Position numbers and translations under genes: made by a program. 64,000 nucleotides of DNA from Streptomyces sp. PsTaAH-137 (GTDB lineage: Bacteria > Actinomycetota > Actinomycetes > Streptomycetales > Streptomycetaceae). The stretch is from positions 124,001 to 188,000 of the forward strand of contig NZ_QLLY01000007.1 of NCBI RefSeq assembly GCF_003259365.1, in the 5' to 3' direction. The notes beneath the pieces were generated by a model. The model was not told the DNA's origin. It was given only the letters and a program-made list of their open reading frames with translations, and did not search any database. Below are positions 34,574 to 43,454 of this stretch, one piece after another. Positions within the stretch are counted from its first letter, which is position 1; each line of letters begins with the position of its first letter.

Positions 34574-34647
34574 GCGGGCCGAGCGCCTACATCACGCCGC
34601 CGTCGCCGACCCCTCGCGCGCGCCGTGCGAAGTGACAGTCGACCGCG

Positions 34648-35331
34648 TCAGGACTCCGGGAGGAACGCGCCGAGGAGAGCTTTGAGAGCCGTGGCATAAG
34701 TGTCGCGGCCCTCGACTTCGTCCAGTTCACGGACCCGCGCGAGCGCCGGGAGCCGGTCGGGGTCGAACGAGGCCATGGCCTGCTGGCGCTGGTTGGGGCT
34801 GCGGGGCGGGGTGAGGGGGTGCTCGTCCAGCAGTTCCCCGATGGTGAAGTGCCAGCAGGTACGGAAAGCGGTGGACGCCCGGCGCGGCCCCAGCCCCGCA
34901 CTGAGGAAGTCGGCGAGGCAGGCATCGCTGAACGGCAGCGCGTTGCGGGCGACGAGTTCACCCCGGATGAGGATGTGCAGCACCCACACGTGTTGCGCCA
35001 TGTAGCCGTGCGCGGTGACGAGCCGGTTGAACAGCCGCGCACCGGGGGTGTCACCGGCGACTTCCACCGGCAGTTGGGCCGCGATGTCCTCGAGGATCGC
35101 CACCAACAGAGCGTCACGGTCGGCGACGTGCCGGTAGAGCGAGGTGGCGGCGGTGCCGAGCTCGGCGGCGACGGCCCGCATGCTCAGCGCGTCCAGCCCT
35201 TCACGCTCGATCAGCTCCCGGCTGGCCCGGGTGATGACCTCAGGCGTCAGCCCCGGGCGCGGCTGCGATCGCGGCTTCCCCCGCGACCGCCGAGCGCCCT
35301 GCGAGCCGGCCGTCTTCGAGGGGTCGTCCAT
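34648..35331 (-). CDS. TetR/AcrR-family repressor
   Basis: This 227-residue regulator has a basic N-terminal arm. The TetR DNA-binding domain spans about residues 29-75 (ITRASRELIEREGLDALSMRAVAAELGTAATSLYRHVADRDALL). A ligand-binding C-terminal domain of the TetR_C type follows. It is divergent from the MFS pump at 35446 with 114 bases between starts, the standard repressor/efflux pair. It presumably binds the intergenic region and is released by a drug-like ligand. Confidence 0.9.
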   Translation of the reverse strand: MDDPSKTAGSQGARRSRGKPRSQPRPGLTPEVITRASRELIEREGLDALSMRAVAAELGTAATSLYRHVADRDALLVAILEDIAAQLPVEVAGDTPGARLFNRLVTAHGYMAQHVWVLHILIRGELVARNALPFSDACLADFLSAGLGPRRASTAFRTCWHFTIGELLDEHPLTPPRSPNQRQQAMASFDPDRLPALARVRELDEVEGRDTYATALKALLGAFLPES

Positions 35332-35366
35332 GCACCCATGATCTCACCCGCCGACCCACCCATTGA

Positions 35367-35383
35367 AAGTTAGGGCAACCTTA
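35367..35383. promoter_or_regulatory. Candidate TetR operator in the pump promoter
   Basis: AAGTTAGGGCAACCTTA is an imperfect inverted repeat (AAG/TTAGG against AACC/CTTA) in the 114-base gap between the divergent TetR and MFS genes. It superficially resembles an iron box but is too short and lacks the spacing. Its position makes a TetR site the likelier reading. Confidence 0.35.
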
Positions 35384-35445
35384 TGCGTACAGTGTTCGCG
35401 TCGCGCTGCCCGAGATGGCGCGCGGGACGACGGGAGTACGAAGCA

Positions 35446-37170
35446 ATGACGGATCCGCATATCAGCCCGGACATCAAGACGTCACCGAACGGCCACCCCG
35501 ACCGCACCGCACCGTCGCCGCGGGCGCACCTGGTGCTCGCCGCGGCCTGCATCGCCCAGGTGATGGTGGTGCTGGACGTCAGCGTCGTGAATGTGGCGTT
35601 GCCGTCGATCGCGTCCGATCTCGGGTTCGCCCCTGGCGGTCTGTCCTGGGTCGTGAACGCCTACACGCTCGTCTTCGGCGGACTGTTGCTGCTCGGCGGG
35701 CGCTTCGCCGACCTGGTGGGACACCGCGTCGCGATGCTCTGGGGGCTCGCGCTGTTCGGTGTCGCGTCGGTGATCGGCGGCCTGGCGCAGACCCCGGGTC
35801 AGCTCATCGCCGCCCGGGCCGGTCAGGGACTGGCGGGCGCGCTGCTCGCTCCGCTCAGCCTCGCCGTGATCATGGTGGCTTTCCCCAGTGGCAAGGCCCG
35901 CTCCCGGGCGGTGGGGATCTGGGCGATGGTGGCGGCCGCGGGCAGTGCGCTGGGAGTGCTGCTGGGCGGGCTGCTGACGGACTGGCTGTCCTGGCGCTGG
36001 GTGCTGTTCGTCAACGTACCCATCGTCGCCCTGGGGTTGTCCGTCGCCTGGGTCTCCCTGCGCACCCCAACCACTCCGCTGCTAAAGCGACTTGACGTGC
36101 CGGGCACCTGCCTGTCAACGGTCACTGTCACGGCCCTGGCCAACGGGCTGATCCAGGCCGGCGAGCACGGCTGGGGTGCCTCCTCCGCCGTCCTCTCCTT
36201 CGGGATCGCCGTCGTGACCGGCGTGGTCTTCGTGGTCTGGGAGCTGCGTGCGGCGGCCGAACCGCTCGTCCGATTCGGCGTGTTCCGCGAACGGTCGGTC
36301 TGGGTGGCCAACCTGGTGGTCCTGTTCATCGGCGCGGCGACCGTCGCCGGGTTCTACTTCGCGTCACTGTTCCTGCAGAACGTGCTTCACTACTCGCCCC
36401 TGCGGGCCGGCGCGGCCTTCCTGCCCTTCTGCCTCGGCACCATCACCGGGTCGATGCTCTCCGGCCATCTCACCGCCCGGCTGGGCACTCGTACGGTGTT
36501 GGCCACGGGCCTGGCCCTCGGGGCGCTCGGCATGACGCTCTTCGGGCTGATGGACGAGACATCGACGTTCCTGAACGGTTTCCTGCTGCCGTCGGTCGTC
36601 GCCTCGGTCGGCGTCGGGCTCTGCATGGTGTCCAACACGACGCTGGCCACCTCCGCGGCCGCCGCGCACGAGGCCGGACTCATCAGCGGGCTGGTCAACG
36701 CCGCACGTCAGATCGGCGGCAGCCTTGGGCTGGCGATCCTCACCGCGGTCGCCGCAACCCACGGCGGGTCACCGTCCTCCGCCGCCGACCGGACACAGCA
36801 GTTGGTCGACGGATATGAGCGAGCCTTCTTCGTCACCGCCGTGTTCTGCGCCGTGGCCGCCCTGATCGCGGCCCTGTTCGCCCCCCGGCGCGCCCGCCGC
36901 GGACCACGCCCACTCCCCAGCCGAAGCCCAAGCCGAAGCCGAAGCGCCTTCGGCCTGAGAGGGCGCCGAGGATCGGTGTCAGTCTCTGCCCTTGAGGGTG
37001 TCGCGAGCCGCGAGGCGGAAGCCCCCGACCGCTTGGCAGAGGGCGTGTTTCCGCTGCGCGGCCAGGGCGGGGTTCGGGGAGAGCGGGTTCGTGCGCCCCG
37101 TGGCAGCCGCTGGCTATGGCGCGGGGCGGACTGGGGTGCTCTGTACGGGAGTCCGCGGACGCTGCGATGA
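35446..37170 (+). CDS. MFS drug efflux transporter (DHA2, 14-helix) with aberrant C-terminal tail
   Basis: Drug:H+ antiporter. Residues 25-483 have the EmrB/QacA arrangement: QVMVVLDVSVVNVALPSIASDLG in helix 1, LGGRFADLVGHR in loop 2-3, and the antiporter motif C in GSALGVLLGGLLTD. Normal relatives end soon after helix 14. Here the frame continues for about 90 Arg/Ser/Pro-rich residues. In the +1 frame the DNA at 36903-36958 reads DHAHSPAEAQAEAEAPSA and a stop, a far more natural end. A single-base frameshift near 36895-36905, real or a sequencing error, best explains the tail. It is paired with the divergent TetR. Confidence 0.85.
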   Translation: MTDPHISPDIKTSPNGHPDRTAPSPRAHLVLAAACIAQVMVVLDVSVVNVALPSIASDLGFAPGGLSWVVNAYTLVFGGLLLLGGRFADLVGHRVAMLWGLALFGVASVIGGLAQTPGQLIAARAGQGLAGALLAPLSLAVIMVAFPSGKARSRAVGIWAMVAAAGSALGVLLGGLLTDWLSWRWVLFVNVPIVALGLSVAWVSLRTPTTPLLKRLDVPGTCLSTVTVTALANGLIQAGEHGWGASSAVLSFGIAVVTGVVFVVWELRAAAEPLVRFGVFRERSVWVANLVVLFIGAATVAGFYFASLFLQNVLHYSPLRAGAAFLPFCLGTITGSMLSGHLTARLGTRTVLATGLALGALGMTLFGLMDETSTFLNGFLLPSVVASVGVGLCMVSNTTLATSAAAAHEAGLISGLVNAARQIGGSLGLAILTAVAATHGGSPSSAADRTQQLVDGYERAFFVTAVFCAVAALIAALFAPRRARRGPRPLPSRSPSRSRSAFGLRGRRGSVSVSALEGVASREAEAPDRLAEGVFPLRGQGGVRGERVRAPRGSRWLWRGADWGALYGSPRTLR

Positions 37171-37179
37171 TCGCCGATC

Positions 37180-38769
37180 ATGCAGCTCGAAGAACTCGGC
37201 CCCGTCGAACGGCAGTTGTGGAACGCGTACGCCCAGGGGCAACCCCTCGCCGTACGCCCCGACTCACCGCGGGCCGCCCGCCCCTCCATCCGGGCCGAAT
37301 GCATCACGGCCCTGCTCCTCGGTGCCGGTCCGGAGCCCGGGCCGGGTGGACGTCCCGCGCTGCGCCTGAGCGGTGCGTCCATCACGGGCACGCTGGACCT
37401 GCAGTTCGCCGACATCCCCGTACCCGTCGTCCTGACGGACTGCCATTTCGCGGAAGCCCCCGTCGTGCGAGGCACCCAGTTCCGCGAACTCGCCTTCACC
37501 GACTGCGCGTTGCCCGGACTGATCGCCGACACGGCTCAGGTCCAGGGCCGGCTCGTCCTCTCCCGCTGCCGACTGTCCGGGCCCCTCGTGCTCACCCGTA
37601 CCGAGATTCAGGGCGATCTGGATCTGACGCACTCCGTGATCAGCGCACCGGGTCGCGAGGCCATTTCCGCCGTAGGTCTGAACACGCACGGCGATCTGCT
37701 GTGCTCCCACCTGACCGTGCACGGGAGCACGCGCGTGACAGGCGGCTGCGTGACGGGCGAGTTCGACCTGGAAGGCGCGCACCTGAGCAACCCCGGCGGC
37801 ACCGCAGTTGACGCCTACCACATGCAGATCACCGAGGATCTCACCTTCCACCCCGGATTCAGCGCCGAGGGAAAAATCATTCTCTCGGGTGCCAAAGTGG
37901 GCGCGGCCATAGGTTTCTGCGGCGCCCGTCTGGACAACCCCGGCGGCACCGCCCTGGAAGCCGTGGATGTCACCGTCAGCCGCAACTTCGACCTCGGCCT
38001 CGGCCTCACCACGAACGGTGGCATCGAGCTCGACGGCACCCAGATCGGCACGCGCCTCAGCCTCCACGACGCCACCCTGGTCCACCCCACCGGCACAGCC
38101 CTGTCACTGCGCCTCGTACAGGCGCGAGAGACCGACCTGCGGACCCGCACGGTGATCGACGGCTCGGTCGACGCCGGCAACGCCCAGCTCGGCGTCCTCT
38201 ACGACGCACCCGCCACCTGGCCCGCCCAACTGCGGCTGTCCGACACCTCGTACGACTCCCTTGCCACTCCGCTCACCGCCACCGAGCGGCTCGCCTGGAT
38301 CCAACGCAGCCCCGACGCATACCTTCCGCAGCCCTACGAGCAACTCGCTTCCGCCTACCGGCGCCTGGGGCACGAGGACGAAGCCCGTACCGTCCTGCTC
38401 GCCAAGCAACGTCGCCGCCGCTCCGGACTCCGCGCGCACGCCCGCGTGTGGGGCTTCATCCAGGACGCGACCGTCGGCTACGGCTACCGGCCCGCCCGCG
38501 CCGCCCTCTGGCTGATGGCTCTGCTGGCTCTGGGCGCGGCCTTCTTCGCGGCGCATCCCCCGGCTCCGCTCGAAGCCGCCAAGGCCCCGCCGTTCAGCCC
38601 GGTGTTCTACGCCCTCGACCTCCTCCTCCCCATCATCGGCTTCGGCCAGAAGGGGGCGTTCGCGCCCCACGGCGCCGGCCAGTGGATCGCGTACACGCTG
38701 ACCACCGCCGGATGGGTCCTCGCGACGACAGTGACCGCCGGAGTGTCCAGGGCCCTCAGCCGCCAATAG
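37180..38769 (+). CDS. Beta-helix protein with C-terminal membrane segments (often annotated membrane-associated oxidoreductase)
   Basis: This 529-residue protein has residues 60-330 made of repeating short strands (ITGTLDLQFADI, GRLVLSRCRLSGPLVLTRTEIQGDLDLTHSVI, GEFDLEGAHLSNPGGTAVDA), a right-handed beta-helix reminiscent of pentapeptide-repeat or bactofilin folds. A helical region with YLPQPYEQLASAYRRLGHEDEARTVL (about 376-415) follows, then two to three membrane helices (about 444-460, 475-500, 505-525). I see no cofactor motif, so the oxidoreductase label used for such proteins is unsupported. It is probably a cytoplasmic-face scaffold anchored in the membrane. Confidence 0.78.
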   Translation: MQLEELGPVERQLWNAYAQGQPLAVRPDSPRAARPSIRAECITALLLGAGPEPGPGGRPALRLSGASITGTLDLQFADIPVPVVLTDCHFAEAPVVRGTQFRELAFTDCALPGLIADTAQVQGRLVLSRCRLSGPLVLTRTEIQGDLDLTHSVISAPGREAISAVGLNTHGDLLCSHLTVHGSTRVTGGCVTGEFDLEGAHLSNPGGTAVDAYHMQITEDLTFHPGFSAEGKIILSGAKVGAAIGFCGARLDNPGGTALEAVDVTVSRNFDLGLGLTTNGGIELDGTQIGTRLSLHDATLVHPTGTALSLRLVQARETDLRTRTVIDGSVDAGNAQLGVLYDAPATWPAQLRLSDTSYDSLATPLTATERLAWIQRSPDAYLPQPYEQLASAYRRLGHEDEARTVLLAKQRRRRSGLRAHARVWGFIQDATVGYGYRPARAALWLMALLALGAAFFAAHPPAPLEAAKAPPFSPVFYALDLLLPIIGFGQKGAFAPHGAGQWIAYTLTTAGWVLATTVTAGVSRALSRQ

Positions 38770-38937
38770 CCCGGACAGCCGCCGCTGCGGGTCCCTTGCC
38801 GGAACGACACCACTCCCCACCTTACGCAACAACCGTTGATTTTAGATTTCGAAAGAATCATTGACGCGCAGTAAAGCGAGTGCCATTGTCCACGGCATCA
38901 CGCCCGATCCGTGCCGCGCTCTCCCCCACCGCGCACG

Positions 38938-38969
38938 CGGCACCGGCACCCCTTGGCGGGCCGGTGCCG
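38938..38969 (+). other. Leader hairpin upstream of MFS gene
   Basis: CGGCACCGGC (38938-38947) and GCCGGTGCCG (38960-38969) form a perfect 10-bp stem 36 bases before the MFS start, within the predicted 5' leader. It could attenuate expression or end transcription from upstream. The AT-rich patch at 38826-38870 just before it is the likely promoter. Confidence 0.45.
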
Positions 38970-39005
38970 TGCGGGCTGCCACTCTTTCCAGCCAGGAGAA
39001 CAGCA

Positions 39006-40640
39006 ATGACGCTCAACAGTGGGACGACGACGTCCCAGGGCCCCACCGCGGACACGGTCCACAGACGGGGCTACGCGGGAACACTGGCTGCCGCCTGCGG
39101 CGCGGTCTTCGTGGCCCAGGTCGCCAACGCCCTGCCGGCCTCGCTGAACGGGCTGCTGCAGGAGGACCTGAACACCCAAGGATCCCAACTCACCTGGATC
39201 ACGGCTGCGTTCATGGTCGCCGTCGTCTGTTTCGAGTTCACCTTCGGCGTCCTCGGTGACCTCTTCGGGCGGCGCAGACTCGTCGTGACCGGCACACTGC
39301 TCCTCGCCGCGGGCAGCAGCGTGGCCGCGCTCGCGCCCACCGTGCAATTGCTGTGGATCGGCGCGGCGCTCAACGGGCTGGGCGCGGGCGCCATGTTCCC
39401 CGGCTCGCTCACCGCGATCACCGCCGTCACCAGCGGAGCGCGGCAGCGGGCACACGCGGTGGCGCTGTGGAGCGGATTCCTGTCCGCCGGTGCGGCGGTC
39501 TCGCCTCTGCTCGGCGGGATGTTCGCCAAGATCGGGTCGTGGCGCGGATCCTTCTGGGTACTGGTCGGACTCGCGCTGGTCAGTGCGGTGCTCACCCTTG
39601 CTCTGTCCGGGGAGTCGAAGGCTCCGCAGGGCCGCCGGCTCGACGTGCCCGGTCAGATCACCTTCGCCGTCGGTCTGGTTCTGGTGCTCTACGGTGCCGT
39701 GGAGGGGCCGGAGTCGGGCTGGACCACGGTTCCCGTCATCGGCGCGTTCGCGCTGGGCGCCTGTTTCCTCGCCGGTTTCGTGGTGGTGGAACTGGGCGCC
39801 GCCTCCCCGATCTTCGACCTGCGGCTGTTCCGCAACCGCGGTTTCGCGGTGTCGTCCGTCGTCGCGGTCTTCGGCATGCTGTCCTTCCTGGGCGCCTGCT
39901 TCGCGACGAGCATGTGGCTGGGGCCCGTACAGCACCAGGACCCGATCCGTGTCGCCGTTCCCTTCCTGCTGCTCCAGGGACCGGCTTTCGTGCTCATCCC
40001 GCTCGTGTCCCGGCTTCTGCACCGCGTCGCCCCGTCCGTCCTGCTCACCTGCGGTTTCGTTCTGATGGCGGTCGGCTGCCTGCTGTGTTCGCGGCTCGAC
40101 GTCACCGACCGGGGACTCGGCGGATTCGTCGTCCCGGCGCTGCTGATCGGTATCGGGTTCACCCTGACCGTCAGTTCGGTGACGGCCGTGGCCCTCGACA
40201 GCGTCCCGGCACAGCTGGCCGGCATGGCGAGCGCCACCACCAACATGCTGCGCGACCTCGGCTTCGCCCTGGGCCCCGTCGTCGTCGGCGCCATCGCGCT
40301 GAGCAACGCCGGGTCGGTGTTCACCGACGGCCTGTCCGGAGCCGAACTGCCCGCCGCCCAGAAGGCGGCAGCGCATCAGATCGCCGAGGCCGGCGGGCCC
40401 ATCGCCGTGAACAGTCTCCCGGCCGGAGCGCCGGGATCCGCCGCGCACGGGCTCGCCTTGGACGCGCTCGGCAGCGGGTTCGGCACGGCATTCACGGTCT
40501 GCGGTGTGGCGGCCGGCGTGGCCGCGCTGCTCGCCGCCGTGGGGATGGCCGGACTGCACTCCCGCCGTTCCGCCGAGGACGTGCCGTCATCGCTCGAAAG
40601 CGGCGGCCCGGCGGCGGCTCCCGCCGCCCTGGGGCACTGA
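39006..40640 (+). CDS. MFS transporter (14-helix, EmrB/QacA-like)
   Basis: This 544-residue efflux-type transporter has helix 1 AAACGAVFVAQVANALPASLNGLLQEDL, loop 2-3 GDLFGRRRLVV, LNGLGAGAMFPGSLTAI in helix 4 and the motif-C-like SAGAAVSPLLGGMFAKI. A long loop between the last helices (GAELPAAQKAAAHQIAEAGG, about 450-490) is typical of this subgroup. AGGAGAACAGCA decides the ATG at 39006; an in-frame GTG at 38880 would add 42 residues across the leader hairpin and has no RBS. No regulator is adjacent. Confidence 0.9.
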   Translation: MTLNSGTTTSQGPTADTVHRRGYAGTLAAACGAVFVAQVANALPASLNGLLQEDLNTQGSQLTWITAAFMVAVVCFEFTFGVLGDLFGRRRLVVTGTLLLAAGSSVAALAPTVQLLWIGAALNGLGAGAMFPGSLTAITAVTSGARQRAHAVALWSGFLSAGAAVSPLLGGMFAKIGSWRGSFWVLVGLALVSAVLTLALSGESKAPQGRRLDVPGQITFAVGLVLVLYGAVEGPESGWTTVPVIGAFALGACFLAGFVVVELGAASPIFDLRLFRNRGFAVSSVVAVFGMLSFLGACFATSMWLGPVQHQDPIRVAVPFLLLQGPAFVLIPLVSRLLHRVAPSVLLTCGFVLMAVGCLLCSRLDVTDRGLGGFVVPALLIGIGFTLTVSSVTAVALDSVPAQLAGMASATTNMLRDLGFALGPVVVGAIALSNAGSVFTDGLSGAELPAAQKAAAHQIAEAGGPIAVNSLPAGAPGSAAHGLALDALGSGFGTAFTVCGVAAGVAALLAAVGMAGLHSRRSAEDVPSSLESGGPAAAPAALGH

Positions 40641-40652
40641 CCTCAGCCGCTC

Positions 40653-40685
40653 CGCCCGCCGCCCCGCAACGGTCGGCGGCGGGCG
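40653..40685 (+). terminator. Terminator after MFS gene
   Basis: CGCCCGCCGCC (40653-40663) pairs perfectly with GGCGGCGGGCG (40675-40685), starting 13 bases after the stop codon. Confidence 0.75.
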
Positions 40686-40784
40686 AGTCGCCGGCTTCGG
40701 CTCCCGACCGCGTGACCAGAGCAGGGGCGACGCCTGGTTCAGGCGTCCGCCGCCGTACGGCGCACCAAGCAGGTTCCCCCGCAG

Positions 40785-40883
40785 TTGCCGCCCGATATCG
40801 CAACGTGCGGGTTCGAGGCCACCGAGCTGCCCCTGGAGCCCGGCGAGGTGCTGGGCGGGTTCCTCGGCGCGCTCGAGGTCGCC
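40785..40883 (+). pseudogene. Possible short coding remnant
   Basis: Between the MFS terminator and the small gene at 41011 one frame reads PDIATCGFEATELPLEPGEV, then LGGFLGALEVAC. Almost every codon ends in G or C and the amino-acid mix is protein-like. There is no RBS, and codon bias collapses after about 40885. It may be the tail or middle of a lost gene. I cannot name a family. The rest of 40641-41010 shows nothing. Confidence 0.3.
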
Positions 40884-41010
40884 TGCTCAGTTCTTGCTCA
40901 AATGGCGTGCCATACGACGGGTTTCGCCCTGATGATCAAATATGGGCCGGGCAGGAGCGACGGAGCGCTGATGGCCCGGCCGCGGTGCGGGATACAGCAA
41001 GGGGGATGCA

Positions 41011-41235
41011 ATGGCCAAAGCAGTACGGGTCTCACAGGGTGAAATGTGGATCACCTGTCACGTCTGCAAGAGCGATCTCTTCCGCGAGCGAGGAGTGAAA
41101 CTCAACAGCACGGGCGGGGAGTTCTTCAATGTGGCCTGGGCCGATGAGACGGCTACGGGGCTGATCTGCCTGCGTTGCGGTTACGTGCACCTCTTCGTCA
41201 ACCGGCAGCTGCAACTGCACCGCGCCAAGGACTGA
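41011..41235 (+). CDS. Small zinc-ribbon protein
   Basis: This 74-residue protein has two CxxC knuckles: C16/C19 (CHVCKSDLF) and C53/C56 (CLRCGYVHLF). The linker FRERGVKLNS resembles a family of short bacterial DNA-binding-protein-like zinc ribbons. AAGGGGGATGCA precedes the ATG. It stands alone. A role in nucleic-acid or protein binding is inferred from the fold only. Confidence 0.82.
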   Translation: MAKAVRVSQGEMWITCHVCKSDLFRERGVKLNSTGGEFFNVAWADETATGLICLRCGYVHLFVNRQLQLHRAKD

Positions 41236-41291
41236 CCCCAATCACGGAAGACCGCCGGGGCAGCCGGATCCGCCGGTGAGCGGCCAGACCA

Positions 41292-41945
41292 TCAGGGCCT
41301 GTCGGGCTTATGGGCCAGAAGGCAGGCGTGCGGCCGGCTCACCCGTCCGCCTGGCTCCTGCTCCAGCCGCGCGGTAACCACGAGTCCGGCCTCGTCCAGC
41401 AGGCCGACCATGTGGTCCACGGGCAGGAAGTACGACTCGTAGGACACCGGACGGCCGTAGCGTCGGGTCGGCCGCAGGTGTTCGTCGCCGACGTAGTCTC
41501 CCCAGAGCAGGAAGCCGCCAGGTGCGAGCGTGCGGTGGAATTCGGCGAACACCTCCGGCAGCCACCGCGGAGGCGTGTGGTGGGTGGAGTACCAGGCCAG
41601 GATGCCGCCGAGTTCGTCGTCTCCCGTGTCCAGGGCGGTCATCGAGCCCTCGGTGAACCGCAGGTCCGGATAGGCGTTACGGGCCAGCTCGACCATCCGC
41701 GGTGACAGATCGACGCCGAAGGCGGGCACGCCGAGCCCGGCGAGGTGCGCCGTGATGCGACCGGGCCCGCACCCGAGGTCCGCGACCTCCCCCGGCCCGG
41801 CCGTCCGCACCATTTCGGCGAACCCCGCCAGCATCGCGCGGGACAGCGGATCCATCTCGGCCGGAGGCGGGACGCGTTCGACGTAGTCGGCGGCGACCGT
41901 GTCGTACGACTTCCGGACAGCGGTCAGAAACGAAGGCTCGGTCAT
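41292..41945 (-). CDS. Class I SAM-dependent methyltransferase
   Basis: The protein has 217 residues. Motif I is VADLGCGPGRI (about residues 54-64), motif II FGVDLSPRMVELA, and then GGILAWYSTHHTP, where many relatives have the motif-IV Asp. It is a typical Methyltransf_11/25 enzyme of unknown substrate. It converges on the small zinc-ribbon gene. It shows no clear similarity to the methyltransferase at 17590 beyond the fold. Confidence 0.9.
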   Translation of the reverse strand: MTEPSFLTAVRKSYDTVAADYVERVPPPAEMDPLSRAMLAGFAEMVRTAGPGEVADLGCGPGRITAHLAGLGVPAFGVDLSPRMVELARNAYPDLRFTEGSMTALDTGDDELGGILAWYSTHHTPPRWLPEVFAEFHRTLAPGGFLLWGDYVGDEHLRPTRRYGRPVSYESYFLPVDHMVGLLDEAGLVVTARLEQEPGGRVSRPHACLLAHKPDRP

Positions 41946-41990
41946 GTCGGCGACCCTAAAGCGGGGCTCTGACAGCGCTGGGACATCGGT

Positions 41991-43166
41991 TCAGAAGGCG
42001 TAGCGAATCCGTAGCCACGGGGCGTGGGCGGTGAGCAGATCTGTGAGGCGGGTGAGGGCCCGTTGTTTGATCTGTACCTGGTAGCGGACGTTCAGGGCGC
42101 CGTTCTCGGAGCGCTTCGTCTCCTGTGCTTCCGGCTGCCACAGCAGTTCCTCCGCGCGGGGGTGCCAGCCGAGGTTCACCTCGTGCAGCTGCTGGTTGTG
42201 CGTGAGCATGATGATCTCGGCGGCAGCCTGATGTTTCACGCGCTCGGGCAGTACGTCGTCGAGATGGTCGAACAGTTCGGCCCAGTCGCGCTGCCAGCCG
42301 GGGCGCAGGACGACCGGAGAGAGGTTGAAGTGCACCTCGTACCCCGCGTCGACGAAGTCCGCGGCGGCGGCGATCCGGTCGGCGATCGGGCTGGTGCGGA
42401 TGTCCAGCCGGCGCGCGTCGGCACCCGGCATGAGCGAGAAGCGGACGCGTGTGCGTGCCTGGGGATCGAGGTTGAGCAGGTCGGGGTTGACGAACTTGGT
42501 GGCGAACGACGCTTTGGCGGTGGGCAGGTGCCGGAAGGCGTTGATGTAGTCGGCGGTGTTGTCGCACAACAGCGCGTCGACCGAGCAGTCGCCGTTCTCC
42601 CCGATGTCGTAGACCCATGCGTGCGGATCGCACTGGTTGGGTTCGCTCTTCGGTCCCTGGGCGCGGACGTGCCGGCGGACGTGGGCGAGGATGGCCTCGA
42701 TGTTGGTGAAGAGGGTGATCGGGTTGGCGTATCCCTTGCGGCGCGGGACGTAGCAGTAGGCACAGGCCATGGCGCAGCCGTTGGAGACGCCGGGGGCGAT
42801 CCAGTCCGCGGAGCGGCCGTTGGGGCGGGTGACCGGGTGGCGCTTGACGCCGAGGACCAGGGTCTCGGTCTTGATCCGGGTCCAGCGTCCGATGTTCCCT
42901 TCGTTGCCGTGCAGTGAAGGGATGCCCCAGTGGCTGGCGACCTCGGTCACCTCGGCGTCGGGCAGCCGGGCCATGATCTGCCGGCCGCGCGGCGAATCGA
43001 GCGCCTCCCGCTCCGCGTAGACGGCCCGGATGTCGAGCAGCCGCCGCGCCTGCGCGCTGTCGCGGAATCCGCCGTCGGGCGGGCCGGGCGACGGAGTGTC
43101 GTCCCAGCCGAACAGGGCCTGCTGTCCGTCCTCGGCGGGCAGCGGGTCGTCCGGGGGACGGTTCAC
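41991..43166 (-). CDS. Spore photoproduct lyase-family radical SAM protein
   Basis: This 391-residue radical SAM protein has C131, C135 and C138 in SNGCAMACAYCYVP. It continues with NPITLFTNIEAIL, FATKFVNPDLL and HFNLSPVVLRPGW, and ends with LTRLTDLLTAHAPWLRIRYAF. This is the actinobacterial family usually named after spore photoproduct lyase because of sequence similarity. The true SplB repairs 5-thyminyl-5,6-dihydrothymine in spore DNA; whether this member does so is not established. The start is GTG. It is separate from its neighbours. Confidence 0.85.
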   Translation of the reverse strand: MNRPPDDPLPAEDGQQALFGWDDTPSPGPPDGGFRDSAQARRLLDIRAVYAEREALDSPRGRQIMARLPDAEVTEVASHWGIPSLHGNEGNIGRWTRIKTETLVLGVKRHPVTRPNGRSADWIAPGVSNGCAMACAYCYVPRRKGYANPITLFTNIEAILAHVRRHVRAQGPKSEPNQCDPHAWVYDIGENGDCSVDALLCDNTADYINAFRHLPTAKASFATKFVNPDLLNLDPQARTRVRFSLMPGADARRLDIRTSPIADRIAAAADFVDAGYEVHFNLSPVVLRPGWQRDWAELFDHLDDVLPERVKHQAAAEIIMLTHNQQLHEVNLGWHPRAEELLWQPEAQETKRSENGALNVRYQVQIKQRALTRLTDLLTAHAPWLRIRYAF

Positions 43167-43454
43167 GCGGGGGTACCTCCGGAGTCGGCGGTGCGCCGAC
43201 GCACCGTAGGACCTGTCCCTGCAAGCCTACGAGCCGCCGCGGGCCGCGCCCGCCGTCATCGGCACTCCACGAGGCGAGGAACACCGGAGTGTGCTGTGCC
43301 GGAGCAAACGCCGGATAGCCGCCCCCGAAGTGCGCCGAGTGATCAATGTGGCAGAGACTTGGCCCTGGCGAACAGAGCAGGACAACCGGGAAGGCGGCAT
43401 CGGCACGTGGCCCACACACCTTCTGACGGCCCGACCAACGCAGGCCGGAAGCGC

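Noticed and set aside
35367..35383. Reading the AAGTTAGGGCAACCTTA motif as an iron box
   Set aside because: It has 14-17 bases with wrong half-site spacing and lies at a TetR/drug-pump promoter with no iron genes, so it was listed only as a weak TetR-site candidate.
41991..43166. Assigning the splB symbol to the radical SAM gene
   Set aside because: The actinobacterial family only resembles spore photoproduct lyase; the DNA-repair activity is not demonstrated from sequence, so no symbol was given.
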